Source of the DNA: Mesostigma viride
Taxonomy: Eukaryota > Streptophyta > Mesostigmatophyceae > Mesostigmatales > Mesostigmataceae
DNA length: 64,000 nt
Direction of reading: 5' to 3'
Assembly (NCBI GenBank): GCA_009746045.1
Contig: RPFO01000417.1
Coordinates: forward strand, 1-64,000
Position numbers and translations under genes: made by a program. The notes under the pieces are model-generated. The model saw nothing but the letters and a program-made list of their open reading frames with translations, searched no databases and had not been told where the DNA came from. Shown one piece after another: positions 47,187 to 59,300 of this stretch. Position 1 is the first letter of the stretch, and every line of letters starts with the position of its first letter.

Positions 47187-47313
47187 CTATTTCAGCAAGC
47201 AGGAGAAGCGCAATGCAAAGAAGAAGTTGGATGCGAAAGTGCAGGCTGCTGCCACTTCTAGCGATGCTGGTTCTTCCAGCCAGCCTCGCCAGCGCATATC
47301 TATTATGCCATAA
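47187..47313 (+). pseudogene. Continuation of the BED-containing sequence beyond the LTR element
   Basis: Lys/Ala/Ser-rich frame (VYFSKQEKRNAKKKLDAKV...SQPRQRISIMP) to a stop at 47313. Because the LTR element is flanked by a single duplicated CAGGT, this is the sequence that originally followed 40839. Confidence 0.35.
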
Positions 47314-47749
47314 AAATTTACTATAAAAACACAAGCCCTGGTCGGGGCCTTGGCTAAGCAGTTTCAAAGCCAAGGCCTTGGTAGGGTAGAGAGCCTATCG
47401 GCACAATGGCTTCAACGCCGGGAAATCCCAGCCTCGGGGGTGGGGCTGGTGATGGGTCCTGGGCTTGTGAGAGACGGTCGATCCGGAGGCGCAAGGCCTA
47501 ATGAGCAGCCGCTGGACCGACGATGAACCGCCCCCCTAACGGGGGGAACGACATGGGTGCTGCCCTGCGTCCGCCGGGAGACCGTAGCGGCCACACGGGG
47601 GCGGCAGTACAGCCGCGGCAGCGTGCGGGAGGGGGGCCAGGGGCGGAAAGAAACTCGGCACCAAGGTTGGCGACAGCCTTGGTGGCCAGGTAGGAGGTGT
47701 TGGGGCACCACCTTGTGTTCGAGTATGCTGGGCCCCCAGCATGGTGCTA

Positions 47750-49600
47750 CAATTAATTAATTAATTAATTAGGAACATAACTCCGTTGGGAGTATATGTA
47801 GCACATAGCCCTGAGAAGGGGCATATGAGCCTATAATACATTCTAAGCTACTTCCTGCAAGGGTGGGAATGTAAACAACACTTGCTCTAGGTGCACTCAG
47901 GGCACCCGCACCCTCATGGTCTATCACGCTATGCCCGGGTAAGGGGGGAGCATGCCTGTGAGGGGGAAGATCATCATGGCTATACAAGAGCTATGGCATG
48001 GCTTCTCAGCAGAGAGTGACTCCCTGCATGGGCACAACATTACTAAATAAGGCTAGGCATCGTCTGGAGTGTGGCACATCATAGGCACACATGTACATGA
48101 CTAAAAAGGGCTAGGCCTCAGCTGGTATAGTGCCTGTAGTAGGCGGGCATGTACAAGGCCACTGTCTAACTATTCTACACTACTGCTGTATTCCCCTAGG
48201 CTGGGGCTGGAGTTGCTGGGGCCGCGGTGGTCGAGGGGGTCGCTTGCCAGGGCTTGTGGCCGACGTAGATGGCCGCCCCCTTCCAGTACACCGGCTGGCC
48301 CGCCTTGGTCTGCCGGAGCTGGAGGTAGGTCGACCATAGCTCCCGTCGTCGTTGTTGCTGTGCCAGGGTCAAGTCGTCGTCAAGGGTGAAGAGAGTCTTC
48401 TCGAGCCGCTTGCGGCGTCTGAGAAAAGAAATCTTGTCCGCCGGAGTCTTAAAGGTGAGAAGGAGCGGGGGCGGCCCGGCCTTACCCCGCGCGCGGGGAA
48501 GGCGGTGGGCGGCCAGCTCGATCTCACCAGTAAGGCCCATGCGATCAAGGATTTCTCTCTCAAAAACACGCGCAAGCTTCTCGGAATTCTCACCTTCCTC
48601 CATCTTGAGATTCTTGACAATGACGTTGAGGCTACGCTTGGCGAGCTCGGCCTCCTCGCGGAGGTCAAGCGTCTGCCGCTGGAGCTGGGCTGCGACGGCG
48701 GAGGTGGTGGAGGTGGTATGTTGCTTAAGCATGTCCGCCCAGGTCGTGATGGGAGGAGCATCGCCGGCCAGGCCAGCCGAGGCGGGCTTGGCGGCAATGT
48801 CCTTCACTGCCTGGGCGGTGAGGCCTGCTGTGTTCTGCAAGACCTCGATAGCGATTGCATTATCCTTGAGGCGCTGGTCGATGTCGCGGAGCTGGGCGGT
48901 GATGGAGTCGGTGGACTAGGCGGAGGGGGGGGGGGGGGGGGAGGCGAGGAGGGTGGCGGTGGCGGGGGGGATGGTGGGAAGCTCAGCAGCCAACGTGCCG
49001 CCAAGTGCCGCCACATCTGCGGCAAGAGGGGTCACGTGCTGCTCGAAAGCTTCCTTGAGGAGGGTGCGGATGGTGGCTTCGGGGGGGAAGGTGGAGGGGG
49101 GCGGGTCCCAGATCGCGGATTCGGAGCGTCCAGCAAGGGAGCAGAGGGCGAAGCGTTGAAGCTTGGGGCGACTCATGCGGTGGAGGATTGGGAGAGCCTC
49201 GGCGGGGTCGACAAGCTGGCCATTACCAGGCCAGCGGCCGCGGTTGTGGGACGTGAAGTGCACGCACAGGGTTAGAAGCGAGGCGTGATTGCCGGAAAAC
49301 ACGTCGTCCATGAAGGCTCCTATGCCTTGGCGCCAGTAGCTGGAGGCGTTGGCGTCAAAGGAGCGCTCTTCCCAGGGCGGCTCAGCAGAGCGACTGCGCT
49401 TGGGGTCAGGCGAGGCAGATGGCGAGGCAAGCCCGGGAGGCTGGGCGAGCACCAGTGCACGACTAGTGTCACCGTTGCCATCTGGGCCGGTGGGCGAAGC
49501 TGCAGCCGAAGCTGCAGACGTATTATCATTGCCGAGCGCAGCCGCCAGGCTGCGTTGCGTCGAGAGGCGTTTGCTCATCGTATATTGCGTAATGGCTTCG
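47750..49600 (-). mobile_element. Truncated LINE, ORF1 only
   Basis: Minus-strand element with ORF1 at 49578-48196, then about 430 bp without coding and a (TTAA)n tail at 47750-47771. No ORF2 (endonuclease/reverse transcriptase) is present, so it is internally deleted or non-autonomous. Confidence 0.5.
48196..49578 (-). CDS. LINE ORF1-like RNA-binding protein
   Basis: One frame of 460 codons is interrupted by a single in-frame TAG (48916-48918) after a proline run. The N-terminal part (MSKRLSTQRSLAAALGNDNT) is Ser/Pro/Ala-rich, followed by a folded segment (SYWRQGIGAFMDDVFSGN). After the TAG come a coiled coil (AQLRDIDQRLKDNAIAIEV) and an RRM-like domain: SLNVIVKNLKMEEGENSEKL, LLLTFKTPADKISFLRRRKR, LFTLDDDLTLAQQQRRREL. 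This order, coiled coil then RRM then a DDLT-x-x-QQ-x-x-R block, is typical of ORF1 proteins of L1-like elements, which bind the element's RNA. The TAG is probably a disabling mutation. Confidence 0.7.
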
Positions 49601-49730
49601 GAAAATTACATCAGCATGTGCGTCGTAGAAAGACGCATCGATTGTGATATTCACGGCTAAATTCGGTGCTCAAACGTGAAAGTTATGAGCTCCGCCGTCA
49701 GCCATGGCTACCTCGTGGCTCGTGGCTCCG

Positions 49731-50484
49731 GGTGCTACAATAACCAACTTGATAATGATGTGCACTGAGTTTGAAGGTGTGGTATAGGCTGTCCGTATAA
49801 AGCCTATCACACAAAAATGTAAAATAAATGTTTCTCTTGGTGGGAAGGAACTCCAATGGACCAAAAACAAGAAATGTATTTGTTGAGCTTCGCTCATTTT
49901 ATATATGACGCGCGTGGACGGGCTCAAAGGGGACCGACCTGCCGAAGGTAGCGTAAGACTAGCGCTTGCCACCAAGGTACTGCACCGGCCGGCTGTGTTG
50001 TGCCGAGGCTGAGTGTGGTTCCGGAGTACAGGCCTAGGTAGCTTCTACCGTATGTCACTAGACCTTGTTACGTGCGCCAGCGGCCAGGCGTGGCGCAACT
50101 GTGATGGGCAGTCAGTACACCATGTACTGTACCTGCGCCAGCCGGCAGGCCTGCGTGGCGCAATGTGAATGATAGTCAGTACTTAGGGTGGTGTAGGGGA
50201 CGTAGGGAGGCCTCTTTTCAGCTCCCACCCACCCACCCACCCACCCACGCTGCTATAAGAGGGGCAACACTTTGTGTTCGAGTATGCTGGGCCCCCTATT
50301 AATTAATTAATTAATGCTGGGCCCCCAGCATGGTGCTGCAATAACCAACTTGATAATGATGTGCGCTGAGTTTGAAGGTGTGGTATAGGCTGTCCGTATA
50401 AAGCCTAGCACACAAAAATGTAAAATAAATGTTTCTCTTGGTGGGAAGGAACTTTAATGGACCAAAAATAAGAAATGTATAGAC
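49731..50484. repeat. Duplicated 149-bp segments
   Basis: 49731-49879 and 50335-50484 both run GGTGCT(A/G)CAATAACCAACTTG ... AAATGTTTCTCTTGGTGGGA ... AAGAAATGTA with about five differences. They lie in the same orientation about 605 bp apart. Confidence 0.9.
50272..50345. repeat. Second copy of the TTGTGTTCGAGTATGCTGGG segment
   Basis: Matches 47711-47753 (TTGTGTTCGAGTATGCTGGG, CCCCAGCATGGTGCT), but with an inserted (TTAA)n block and a duplicated GCTGGGCCCC. The ATGCTGGG-CC-CCCAGCAT core is palindromic. The two copies flank the LINE region. Confidence 0.75.
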
Positions 50485-51442
50485 TTATGTAATAATAATA
50501 TGCGTTTTCATGATTTTTTTCTATTAATTCATTAATTAAATTCATGATTTTTGGCTGATTTTTAATAAACAATTTTTTTTTCGGGGCCTGATTTCACTCC
50601 AACACAATGTTTTCCTAGCTAATTGCAAAGGAATTTTTTTTTCGCGATTTCCGCGACTTCCGACCCCAGCCAATACAGAGTAGTTACAAATCTTGATGGA
50701 AAAAAAGCATAGAAGTACAGTGAAAACTGTATCGTCACACATTGAGAACTGTATTTGCATTGCCACAATTAAACTGTGGGAAGTACACAGCAGCTCATCC
50801 ACATAACAACTTCAGAGCCATCCACTGTTATCGATCCGTCTTGCTACCATTTTGGCAGCAGCCCTTGAAAGTACAGGGGCGCAATCTTGGCATGCAACAT
50901 CATGTTTTGGTGGCCTGCATGGCACAGCACTGCTAAGCGAATCGATGAAAAAAGCATGCGTACGAAAAATCTGTGAGGCCCCTAAATAACATTGAACTTT
51001 TTCAGCTCAAAAGAAATCTAGCTAGCGAAATTGGCGAGCTAGGCAGGCCTAAGATTTACAAGTCCTACTTAAGTACACGTGAGTTAACTAATATTACAAA
51101 CTGGTATACACACCAGAAATACAGGTGGACTACATAAGGGCAAGGTATTGCGGAGAGACAAAAGTACAGTGGGATGCCCTTCAGGAAAAAATGGGAGAGT
51201 GAGGCTCGTGGTCTCCAAGGTAGAGATACCGTGGAGAAATGGGAAAGAAAAATTTCCTGGGATCTCTTGCTTTCCTGACATGCGGACCAGTAGTCTCCCC
51301 GTCCTCCCAACATCTCAATCCAAAATCCGCCCTTAGGAAAGTTTATGGGAAAGAAACTTCCTCCCCCCATACCTCGATCACACCCAATCTCCCAGTGCAA
51401 TACATCCATTCCCAGCAGCCTTCTCAACCCAGGCTATTCTTG
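50485..51442. other. No gene recognised; 3' flank of the membrane-protein gene
   Basis: AT-rich spacer that probably includes the 3' UTR of the minus-strand gene ending at 51443. Confidence 0.4.
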
Positions 51443-54400
51443 TCATCCATCGGCCCAAGCAGCCTGCACCTGTGGTTTGGTTGCCTTGATAAGCTCAAGG
51501 CTCGCCTGTGGGTTTATGCCTTGGTTCGCCACATCCGCTGAGATGCTCGCCCGCCGCTTGCGTGCGTCCAGAAGCGCCACCATGCGTTTCTTGATGGACG
51601 GCCATCCGGACTGGGGACGATGTGCCACTGCACCTGGCATACCAGCCGCCGGTGATGAGTGCCTCCGCAAAGCATTTGCAGGTGATATGGGAGATGATGG
51701 CGCAGATACCATGGTCGTAACCTGCTGCCGCGGGGAGGGCCGGGGTAGCTCAGCTCCCGGGGACAGACGCTGGATGGACTTGGAAAACGACACCGCCCTT
51801 AACTTTATCGGGGAGGGCATGATGCCGCTGCCCTCGCTAAGCTGTGACACTAGGTTGTTGTCCAAGAAAGCGTGTTTGTCAATGTGGCTGCTGCTTCGCC
51901 GCGAGGCCGGTATTGACACTTCCACTTTCGTGTTGTCATGTGGCTGGTTGGGCAAAGCATGCACGGCAACGTTGTCCTCCGCACCCTCCTTTTCTTCATC
52001 CTCAAAGAGTGACGGCCGCTTCTGGAGAACCTGGTTAGCCTCGCCAGCTGGCATGCACTGGGGGGACACTGGACCGCTCTCCCCACCCTGCTTGCTACCC
52101 ACATCTGGGCCATCCTCAGGGGAAGCTGCAACCTCCACGGGCCAGTCTTGCAGCTTGAGGCTCCAAGACTTTGGCGTGGTTGCTGCCTTCCCGTGACGTA
52201 TGGGGGACACCCGGCCCTGCCCCGCCCCGCCGTCCCCCTTCTGCATGCTGGGGACGTCCACCATGGATGGCCGGGCGTTCTCGGTGGCCCCCGTCTCGGC
52301 ACCGTCCAGGAAATCAGTGATTACACTGCCCGCAGAGTAATGACTGGGGGCAGCACCATGAGCCTGTGAAGGTAAAGAAGCCGCACCGCCAACGGGACTG
52401 CCTGGTATGTCCAGTTGGATGGGACGGCCGCGAACCTTGCTCGCTCCTGGCTCGTTCACACCAGGCGCTGCGGGTCCTGAGAGAGAGGCCTGGGAGAATG
52501 GCGACGGCTGAACTCCCCAACCAGCCGACGATGCCAAGAACCCCCTTTCTTCCTGGCATTGCAGGACGTTGCCTTTGGATGCTGGAGGCTCTCTGGACTG
52601 TCGATGATCCTGCTTCCCTGGTGCTTTGGGACTGCCTTCTGCGGCCACCTCAGGGCTGTCTGGGGGTCTGGAAGATACCGATGATGACTCCAGCGGCTGC
52701 TCCAGTGGCGCCTCCCTGGTAGCGCCACCCTTGCTAGCAATCTTGCCCAGCTTGGGTGCCTTCTTGAAGTTCGAGCCACCACGGGCGTTGGGTGACACAG
52801 GGGGCAGGTCATACCCTTGCTTCTTGGGGGAGGCAGGCGCGGGTGGGGGCGTGACATCTTTCTTGCCAGACGCCGGACGCCCCAGCGTGGGCTGCTCTCT
52901 TGCGGCGATGGAGGGCTGACCCGCTGCCGGCGTGTCCTTGGCAGCAAAGGCCGGCCGGGCTCGGGGCAAGCTGTCCCCTGTGGTACCGGAGGGCCACGGG
53001 GAAGAGTTTTCCCCCGGTTTTTCCAGCGCAGGGCGCGGCACGTGTGTGGCGGAGGATGTGCCAGAGGTGGTCTTGGTGCCTTTCTTCTTCGCCTTCTTTG
53101 TCTTCTTCTTTTTCTTTGGCCCAGGCGACCCATCTGCGGCAGAGGCACCTCCCAAGCCAACGACATCGACCACTGGTGAGGCCACGTCTCCACCCGGGGC
53201 GTCAGCATCCACCTTACCATCATCTTCCGATGGCCCATCATCGCTGCCGTCTTCGTTGTCATCGCCATCTTCATCGCCATCATCCCCGTTTCTGCCATCA
53301 CCACCATCATCACCATCTAGCTCATCGTTGCCGCCATCGTCATCATTGTCATAGTTCCCATCATCAGCATCACCGTCATCACCATCACGGCTTTCATCGC
53401 AAATTTCATCATCTTCCAGCGACAAATCCACACATGAGGTGGAGGATGAGCGCAGACCAACTTCGTCTGCCACAATGCGGCGCATGGTAGGGGCCAAGGG
53501 CTGTCGCACGGCACGAGGGGCGCCCTCCCCGTCTGCTTGCGGTGGTGACGACAATCCCTCTGCCAACTGCTCTTGCAAGCAGTGGAACAACCCTGCAGGG
53601 GGGCGAGCCCCCCGCTGGTTAGCCACGGTTTCAGCTGCAGCGGCCGACGCAATATCTACTATCATGCATATCTCCATGGGCATGTCGTCCTGGTGTGGCA
53701 CCACGCTTGACCCTGCGGCCGCTGCCATACTGCGCGGTGCAGCTGGCAGCGGTGACCCCATGCTGCGCTCCCCTGCTGTGCGGTCCATGGGACCCTGCTC
53801 GCCTATAACCCTCTCGCCACCAGGGAAAGGCGACCGACAACGCCCACTTTGCCCGCGCGTTAAAGCCGTCCGGATGGTGAGGGGCGGGAGGGGCATACCC
53901 CCATACAGGCCTACCTTGGGTGACGGTAATGGTGGCTCGACAGCAGGTACGGCACTGCCCGCCTCAGATGCAGTGGCAGCAGGCATGCTACTGCCTGCTT
54001 CAGCCCCTGAGGCTTCTAACTGCTCCTGCAACCGCCGGAATGCTCCCGAGGCCGGCCGGGAGCCATACTTGCCCGTTGAGATTTGGACTTCGAATGCTTT
54101 CCCATCCTCCTCTGCACAAGTCGCCACTGCCTCGTCTGATGGTCCCCTCTGCGCAAGCAGTTGACCCAATGCACTCATGGCGGGTCCCTGGCCAGAGGGC
54201 TGCCGTACTCGTCGCGGCATAGCTGTGTCACCGTGCCCCCCGCTGGCCCCGTCGATGTCCATGTCCGATGCATCCAGCGTGGCGGCGTGCAGGTTCGAGC
54301 CCGCGTGCAGGGGGGAGCGCTCCCATGCGGGCGGCAGTATACCCGGCGTGCCCACAAGGAGGCCATCCATCCCTGGAGCATTTGCCGAGGGGCCATCGAT

Positions 54401-56303
54401 CCATTTGGCTGAGTTCAGGGTTGCCCAGGGAGAGCCCGCCCTTATGCTGATTCCCCCGGGGGTAAGCGGGCCTGGGCTGCTGGGCACCGCATCGTGTGTG
54501 TCCATCGGCCTACCTCCCATGGTGGGTGAAGCTGGTTCATTGCTGGCATGCGGCCTAGATACCTTCAGGTGGTCCTTGAGCTGTTTGAACGCGCTGACCG
54601 CTGAGCCCACCATGGCCAGCCGGCCAAAGGAGCCCTTCTTGGGGCTGACAGGCGACTCCTCAGGCGGCGCCGCGCGTGCAGGAGGGGCGGGCAGTTCCGG
54701 TGGTGACTGCGGGGTTGCGTTGGTGGCAGCAGCTGCTTTGTCCTTTGTCTTCGCTGCTGCTGTCGCAACCTTGGCAGAGCTCGGCACGCGGGAGATAGAT
54801 GCCCTGCGTGGCGCCACTTGTGCTGGCGCACGCGTCGCGTTGCCTCCTGTTGCGACCTGGCCCTGCAGACCCTTGAACGCCCCCGCGGCAGGGCGAGAGA
54901 CCGAGGTCCTGCGGGCCCCCTTTGGACTTGCACTGTCAGCACTGGCATGTGCCGCTTGCGCTGCAACCACGGCAGCATCAGAGGGCGCCATGGATACGGA
55001 GGCCCGGCGCCCTCTGGAACCTGTGCTCACCGAGGCACGTGTACGCTGAGCGGGGGAGGCAGGGGAGGCCTCGGCCGTGGGTGATATGGCCCCGTCCGCA
55101 CTCTGCCGCCGCACGGACACGGAGGACCGGCGCGCGCCAGGCAGCGACTCAAGGAACGCCTTCATCGCGGCCTTGTTTTGGGTGACCAGCGGGTCCACCG
55201 CGCCGCCCGCACGCCTGAACGTCTTCACCGGCTGGGGCGGCAGCCGGGGGGCCTCGTCCACATACACGGGGCTGCTGCCGCCCGACACGCTGGCGCGCCG
55301 CCCACGCGACGCAGTGCCCACGCCCGAGTTGCCCAGGAGCACCGCCTGCGCCAGCTGGGGGCTGCCTGGTATGTTCGGCCGTCCCCTTGACACGCTCTGC
55401 CTGCCACCCCGCACTTGCCCCTTGGCCCACCCAGGGATTACGAGCGATGCACGCCGAGGGCGGTGGTTGCCCTCAAGCGGGGACGGCTTCATGGGGGCAG
55501 ACGGGGGCGACTCGACGCAGGGCTCGCGTGGCGCTTCCGGTTTGCGTGCATTCAGTTTCGACAGCGCTGCTGCAAGGGCATCCGTGCCATACTCGGACGG
55601 CCCCTGTCGTTTCTGGGGGGGGGACAAGACCGAGTGCCGGCCCACGCGCCGCAGGGCCTCCAGACGGCGGTTCTTGGCCTTGGCTGCCTTCTCATCCTCC
55701 TCCGCGGCGGCCTGGGCGGCCAGCCGCGCCGCTATCGCTGCCTTGGTCTCAAAGCCATGTGCCCTCATTGTGTTGCTGCCTTTTTCTTCCGCCGCTGCCG
55801 CTGCTGCTGTTGCTGCTGCTGCTGCTGCCGCTGCTGCTGCCGCCGTCGCCGCCACCGCCGCCGCTGCCACTGCTTCTGCAGCTGCGGCTGCTGCCGCTGC
55901 CTCTTCCTGTTGGCGGAGGGCTTCTGCTGCCAACGTATCCTTGTCAGGGAGCCTGCAGTTGTCCTCCGTCGCCGCCACCGCCGCCGCTGCCACTGCTTCT
56001 GCAGCTGCGGCTGCTGCCGCTGCCTCTTCCTGTTGGCGGAGGGCTTCTGCTGCCAACGTATCCTTGTCAGGGAGCCTGCAGGTGTCCTCATCGTCAGCCA
56101 AACCTGAGACACCGCGGGGCGCCGGGTCACCATCACTGGCTGGTGAGCCGGGTTTTTGAGGTGTCATACCCTCAGAGGGTGGGAGGGCTTCGGTTGGTGT
56201 GGGCGCTCCGGGCGGTGGCTGAAGTGCGGCCAACCGTTTCAGCCGCCTGGCTATGCGAATTTCCGCCCGCAGGTCAAGGATGGCCGTGATGAAGTCATAC
56301 AGC
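51443..56303 (-). CDS. Last exon: 1,620-residue Ala/Pro/Ser-rich tail
   Basis: Starts after a ttcttgcag acceptor with LYDFITAILDLRAEIRIARR, an amphipathic juxtamembrane helix. A 41-residue tandem duplication follows (core CRLPDKDTLAAEALRQQEEA, then Ala-rich). Scattered R-R-x-S-V-S/R-R-A-S-I-S sites resemble basophilic-kinase sites. Four copies of a motif GAFxxLQxQL occur: AGAFKGLQGQV, SAFKQLKDHL, SGAFRRLQEQL, AGLFHCLQEQL. An Asp/Asn-rich acidic stretch (about 53170-53420) and a Lys-rich patch (KKKKKTKKAKKKG) follow, ending VQAAWADG. The exon is open for 4.8 kb with GC-rich, host-like composition. Confidence 0.75.
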
Positions 56304-59300
56304 CTGCAAGAAAAGGTGAGTGGAGCAGCAGCATAAGTATTAGCTGCATGTGCAATATGTGATGGTTTGAGAGAAGCAGCCCGTGTACTCAGAGAGTGGT
56401 CAGGGCCAAGCTATAGGGGATAGCTTTCCTGGGATGCCACAAATCCCGTTTTAAGAGCGGGCTGCCGAAATTCCACCCGTAGCTGGATGTCGAGACTTCC
56501 AATAAATAGTAAATCCAACAATATTGGAGCTGTTAGTGCTCTTGCGTTGCAGGGGCATTGTAGGCCTGCCGGCCAGTGGTGGGACAGCAGCGCAGCTGGC
56601 TGCTTTTTAAAGGGGACAGCTTTCTATGATGTAATTGCTGTAGGCACTGTTTTGTTGTTAAAGGGGACAGCTTTCTAAGCTGTAATTGCTGTAGGCACTG
56701 TTTTGTTTAAAGGGGACAGCTTTCTAAGCTGCAATTGCTGTAGGCACTGTTTTGTTGTTAAAGGGGACAGCTTTCTAAGCTGTAATTGCTGTAGGCACTG
56801 TTTTGTTGTTAAAGGGGACAGCTTTCTAAGCTGGAATTGCTGTAGGCACTGTTTTGTTGTTAAAGGGGACGGCTTTCTAAGCTGTAATTGCTGTAGGCAC
56901 TGTTTTGTTGTTAAAGGGGACAGCTTTCTAAGCTGTAATTGCTGTAGGCACTGTTTTGTTGTTAAAGGGGACAGCTTTCTAAGCTGATATTGCTGTAGGC
57001 ACTGTTTTGTTGTTAAAGGGGACAGCTTTCTAAGCTGTAATTGCTGTAGGCACTGTTTTGTTGTTAAAGGGGACAGCTTTCTAAGCTGTAATTGCTGTAG
57101 GCACTGTTTTGTTGTTAAAGGGGACAGCTTTCTAAGCTGTAATTGCTGTAGGCACTGTTTTGTTGTTAAAGGGGACAGCTTTCTAAGCTGTAATTGCTGT
57201 AGGCACTGTTTTGTTGTTAAAGGGGACAGCTTTCTAAGCTGTAATTGCTGTAGGCACTGTTTTGTTGTTAAAGGGGACAGCTTTCTAAGCTGTAATTGCT
57301 GTAGGCACTGTTTTGTTGTAAGGGGACAGCTTTCTAAGCTGTAATTGCTGTAGGCACTGTTTTGTTGTTAAAGGGGACAGCTTTCTAAGCTGTAATTGCT
57401 GTAGGCACTGTTTTGTTGTTAAAGGGGACAGCTTTCTAAGCTGTAATTGCTGTAGGCACTGTTTTGTTGTTAAAGGGGACAGCTTTCTAAGCTGTAATTG
57501 CTGTAGGCACTGTTTTGTTGTTAAAGGGGACAGCTTTCTAAGCTGTAATTGCTGTAGGCACTGTTTTGTTGTTAAAGGGGACAGCTTTCTAAGCTGTAAT
57601 TGCTGTAGGCACTGTTTTGTTGTTAAAGGGGACAGCTTTCTAAGCTGTAATTGCTGTAGGCACTGTTTTGTTGTTAAAGGGGACAGCTTTCTAAGCCGTA
57701 ATTGCTGTAGGCACTGTTTTGTTGTTAAAGGGGACAGCTTTCTAAGCTGGAATTGCTGTAGGCACTGTTTTGTTGTTAAAGGGGACGGCTTTCTAAGCTG
57801 TAATTGCTGTAGGCACTGTTTTGTTGTTAAAGGGGACAGCTTTCTAAGCTGTAATTGCTGTAGGCACTGTTTTGTTGTTAAAGGGGACAGCTTTCTAAGC
57901 TGATATTGCTGTAGGCACTGTTTTGTTGTTAAAGGGGACAGCTTTCTAAGCTGTAATTGCTGTAGGCACTGTTTTGTTGTTAAAGGGGACAGCTTTCTAA
58001 GCTGTAATTGCTGTAGGCACTGTTTTGTTGTTAAAGGGGACAGCTTTCTAAGCTGTAATTGCTGTAGGCACTGTTTTGTTGTTAAAGGGGACAGCTTTCT
58101 AAGCTGTAATTGCTGTAGGCACTGTTTTGTTGTTAAAGGGGACAGCTTTCTAAGCTGTAATTGCTGTAGGCACTGTTTTGTTGTTAAAGGGGACAGCTTT
58201 CTAAGCTGGAATTGCTGTAGGCACTGTTTTGTTGTTAAAGGGGACAGCTTTCTAAGCTGATATTGCTGTAGGCACTGTTTTGTTGTTAAAGGGGACAGCT
58301 TTCTAAGCTGGAATCGCTGTAGGCACTGTTTTGTTGTTAAAGGGGACAGCTTTCTAAGCTGTAATTGCTGTAGGCACTGTTTTGTTGTTAAAGGGGACAG
58401 CTTTCTAAGCTGTAATTGCTGTAGGCACTGTTTTGTTGTTAAAGGGGACAGCTTTCTAAGCTGTAATTGCTGTAGGCACAGTTTTGTTGTTAAAGGGGAC
58501 AGCTTTCTAAGCTGCAATTGCTGTAGGCACTGTTTTGTTGTTAAAGGGGACAGCTTTCTAAGCTGTAATTGCTGTAGGCACTGTTTTGTTGTTAAAGGGG
58601 ACAGCTTTCTAAGCTGTAACTGCTGTAGGCACTGTGTTGTTGTTAAAGGGGACAGCTTTCTAAGCTGTAATTGCTGTAGGCACTGTTTTGTTGTTAAAGG
58701 GGACAGCTTTCTAAGCTGTAATTGCTGTAGGCACTGTTTTGTTGTTAAAGGGGACAGCTTTCTAAGCTGCAATTGCTGTAGGCACTGTTTTGTTGTTAAA
58801 GGGGACAGCTTTCTAAGCTGCAATTGCTGTAGGCACTGTTTTGTTGTTAAAGGGGACAGGTTTCTAAGCTGCAATTGCTGTAGGCACTGTTTTGTTGTTA
58901 AAGGGGACAGCTTTCTAAGCTGTAATTGCTGTAGGCACTGTTTTGTTGTTAAAGGGGACAGCTTTCTAAGCTGTAATTGCTGTAGGCACTGTTTTGTTGT
59001 TAAAGGGGACAGCTTTCTAAGCTGAAATTGCTGTAGGCACTGTTTTGTTGTTAAAGGGGACAGCTTTCTAAGCTGTAATTGCTGTAGGCACTGTTTTGTT
59101 GTTTAAAGGGGACAGCTTTCTAAGCTGTAGTTGCTGTAGGCACTGTTTTGTTGTTAAAGGGGACAGCTTTCTAAGCTGTAATTGCTGTAGGCACTGTTTT
59201 GTTGTTAAAGGGGACAGCTTTCTGAGCTGTAATTGCTGTAGGCACTGTTTTGTTGTTAAAGGGGACAGCTTTCTAAGCTGTAATTGCTGTAGGCACTGTT

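Noticed and set aside
48916-48918. In-frame TAG in LINE ORF1 as evidence of a reassigned stop codon
   Set aside because: One codon in a mobile element is no evidence; other frames here end at ordinary stops including TAG, TAA and TGA.
57285-58874. 529-codon minus-strand frame with a perfect 17-residue repeat
   Set aside because: A by-product of the 51-bp satellite inside an intron; repeat length is a multiple of three.
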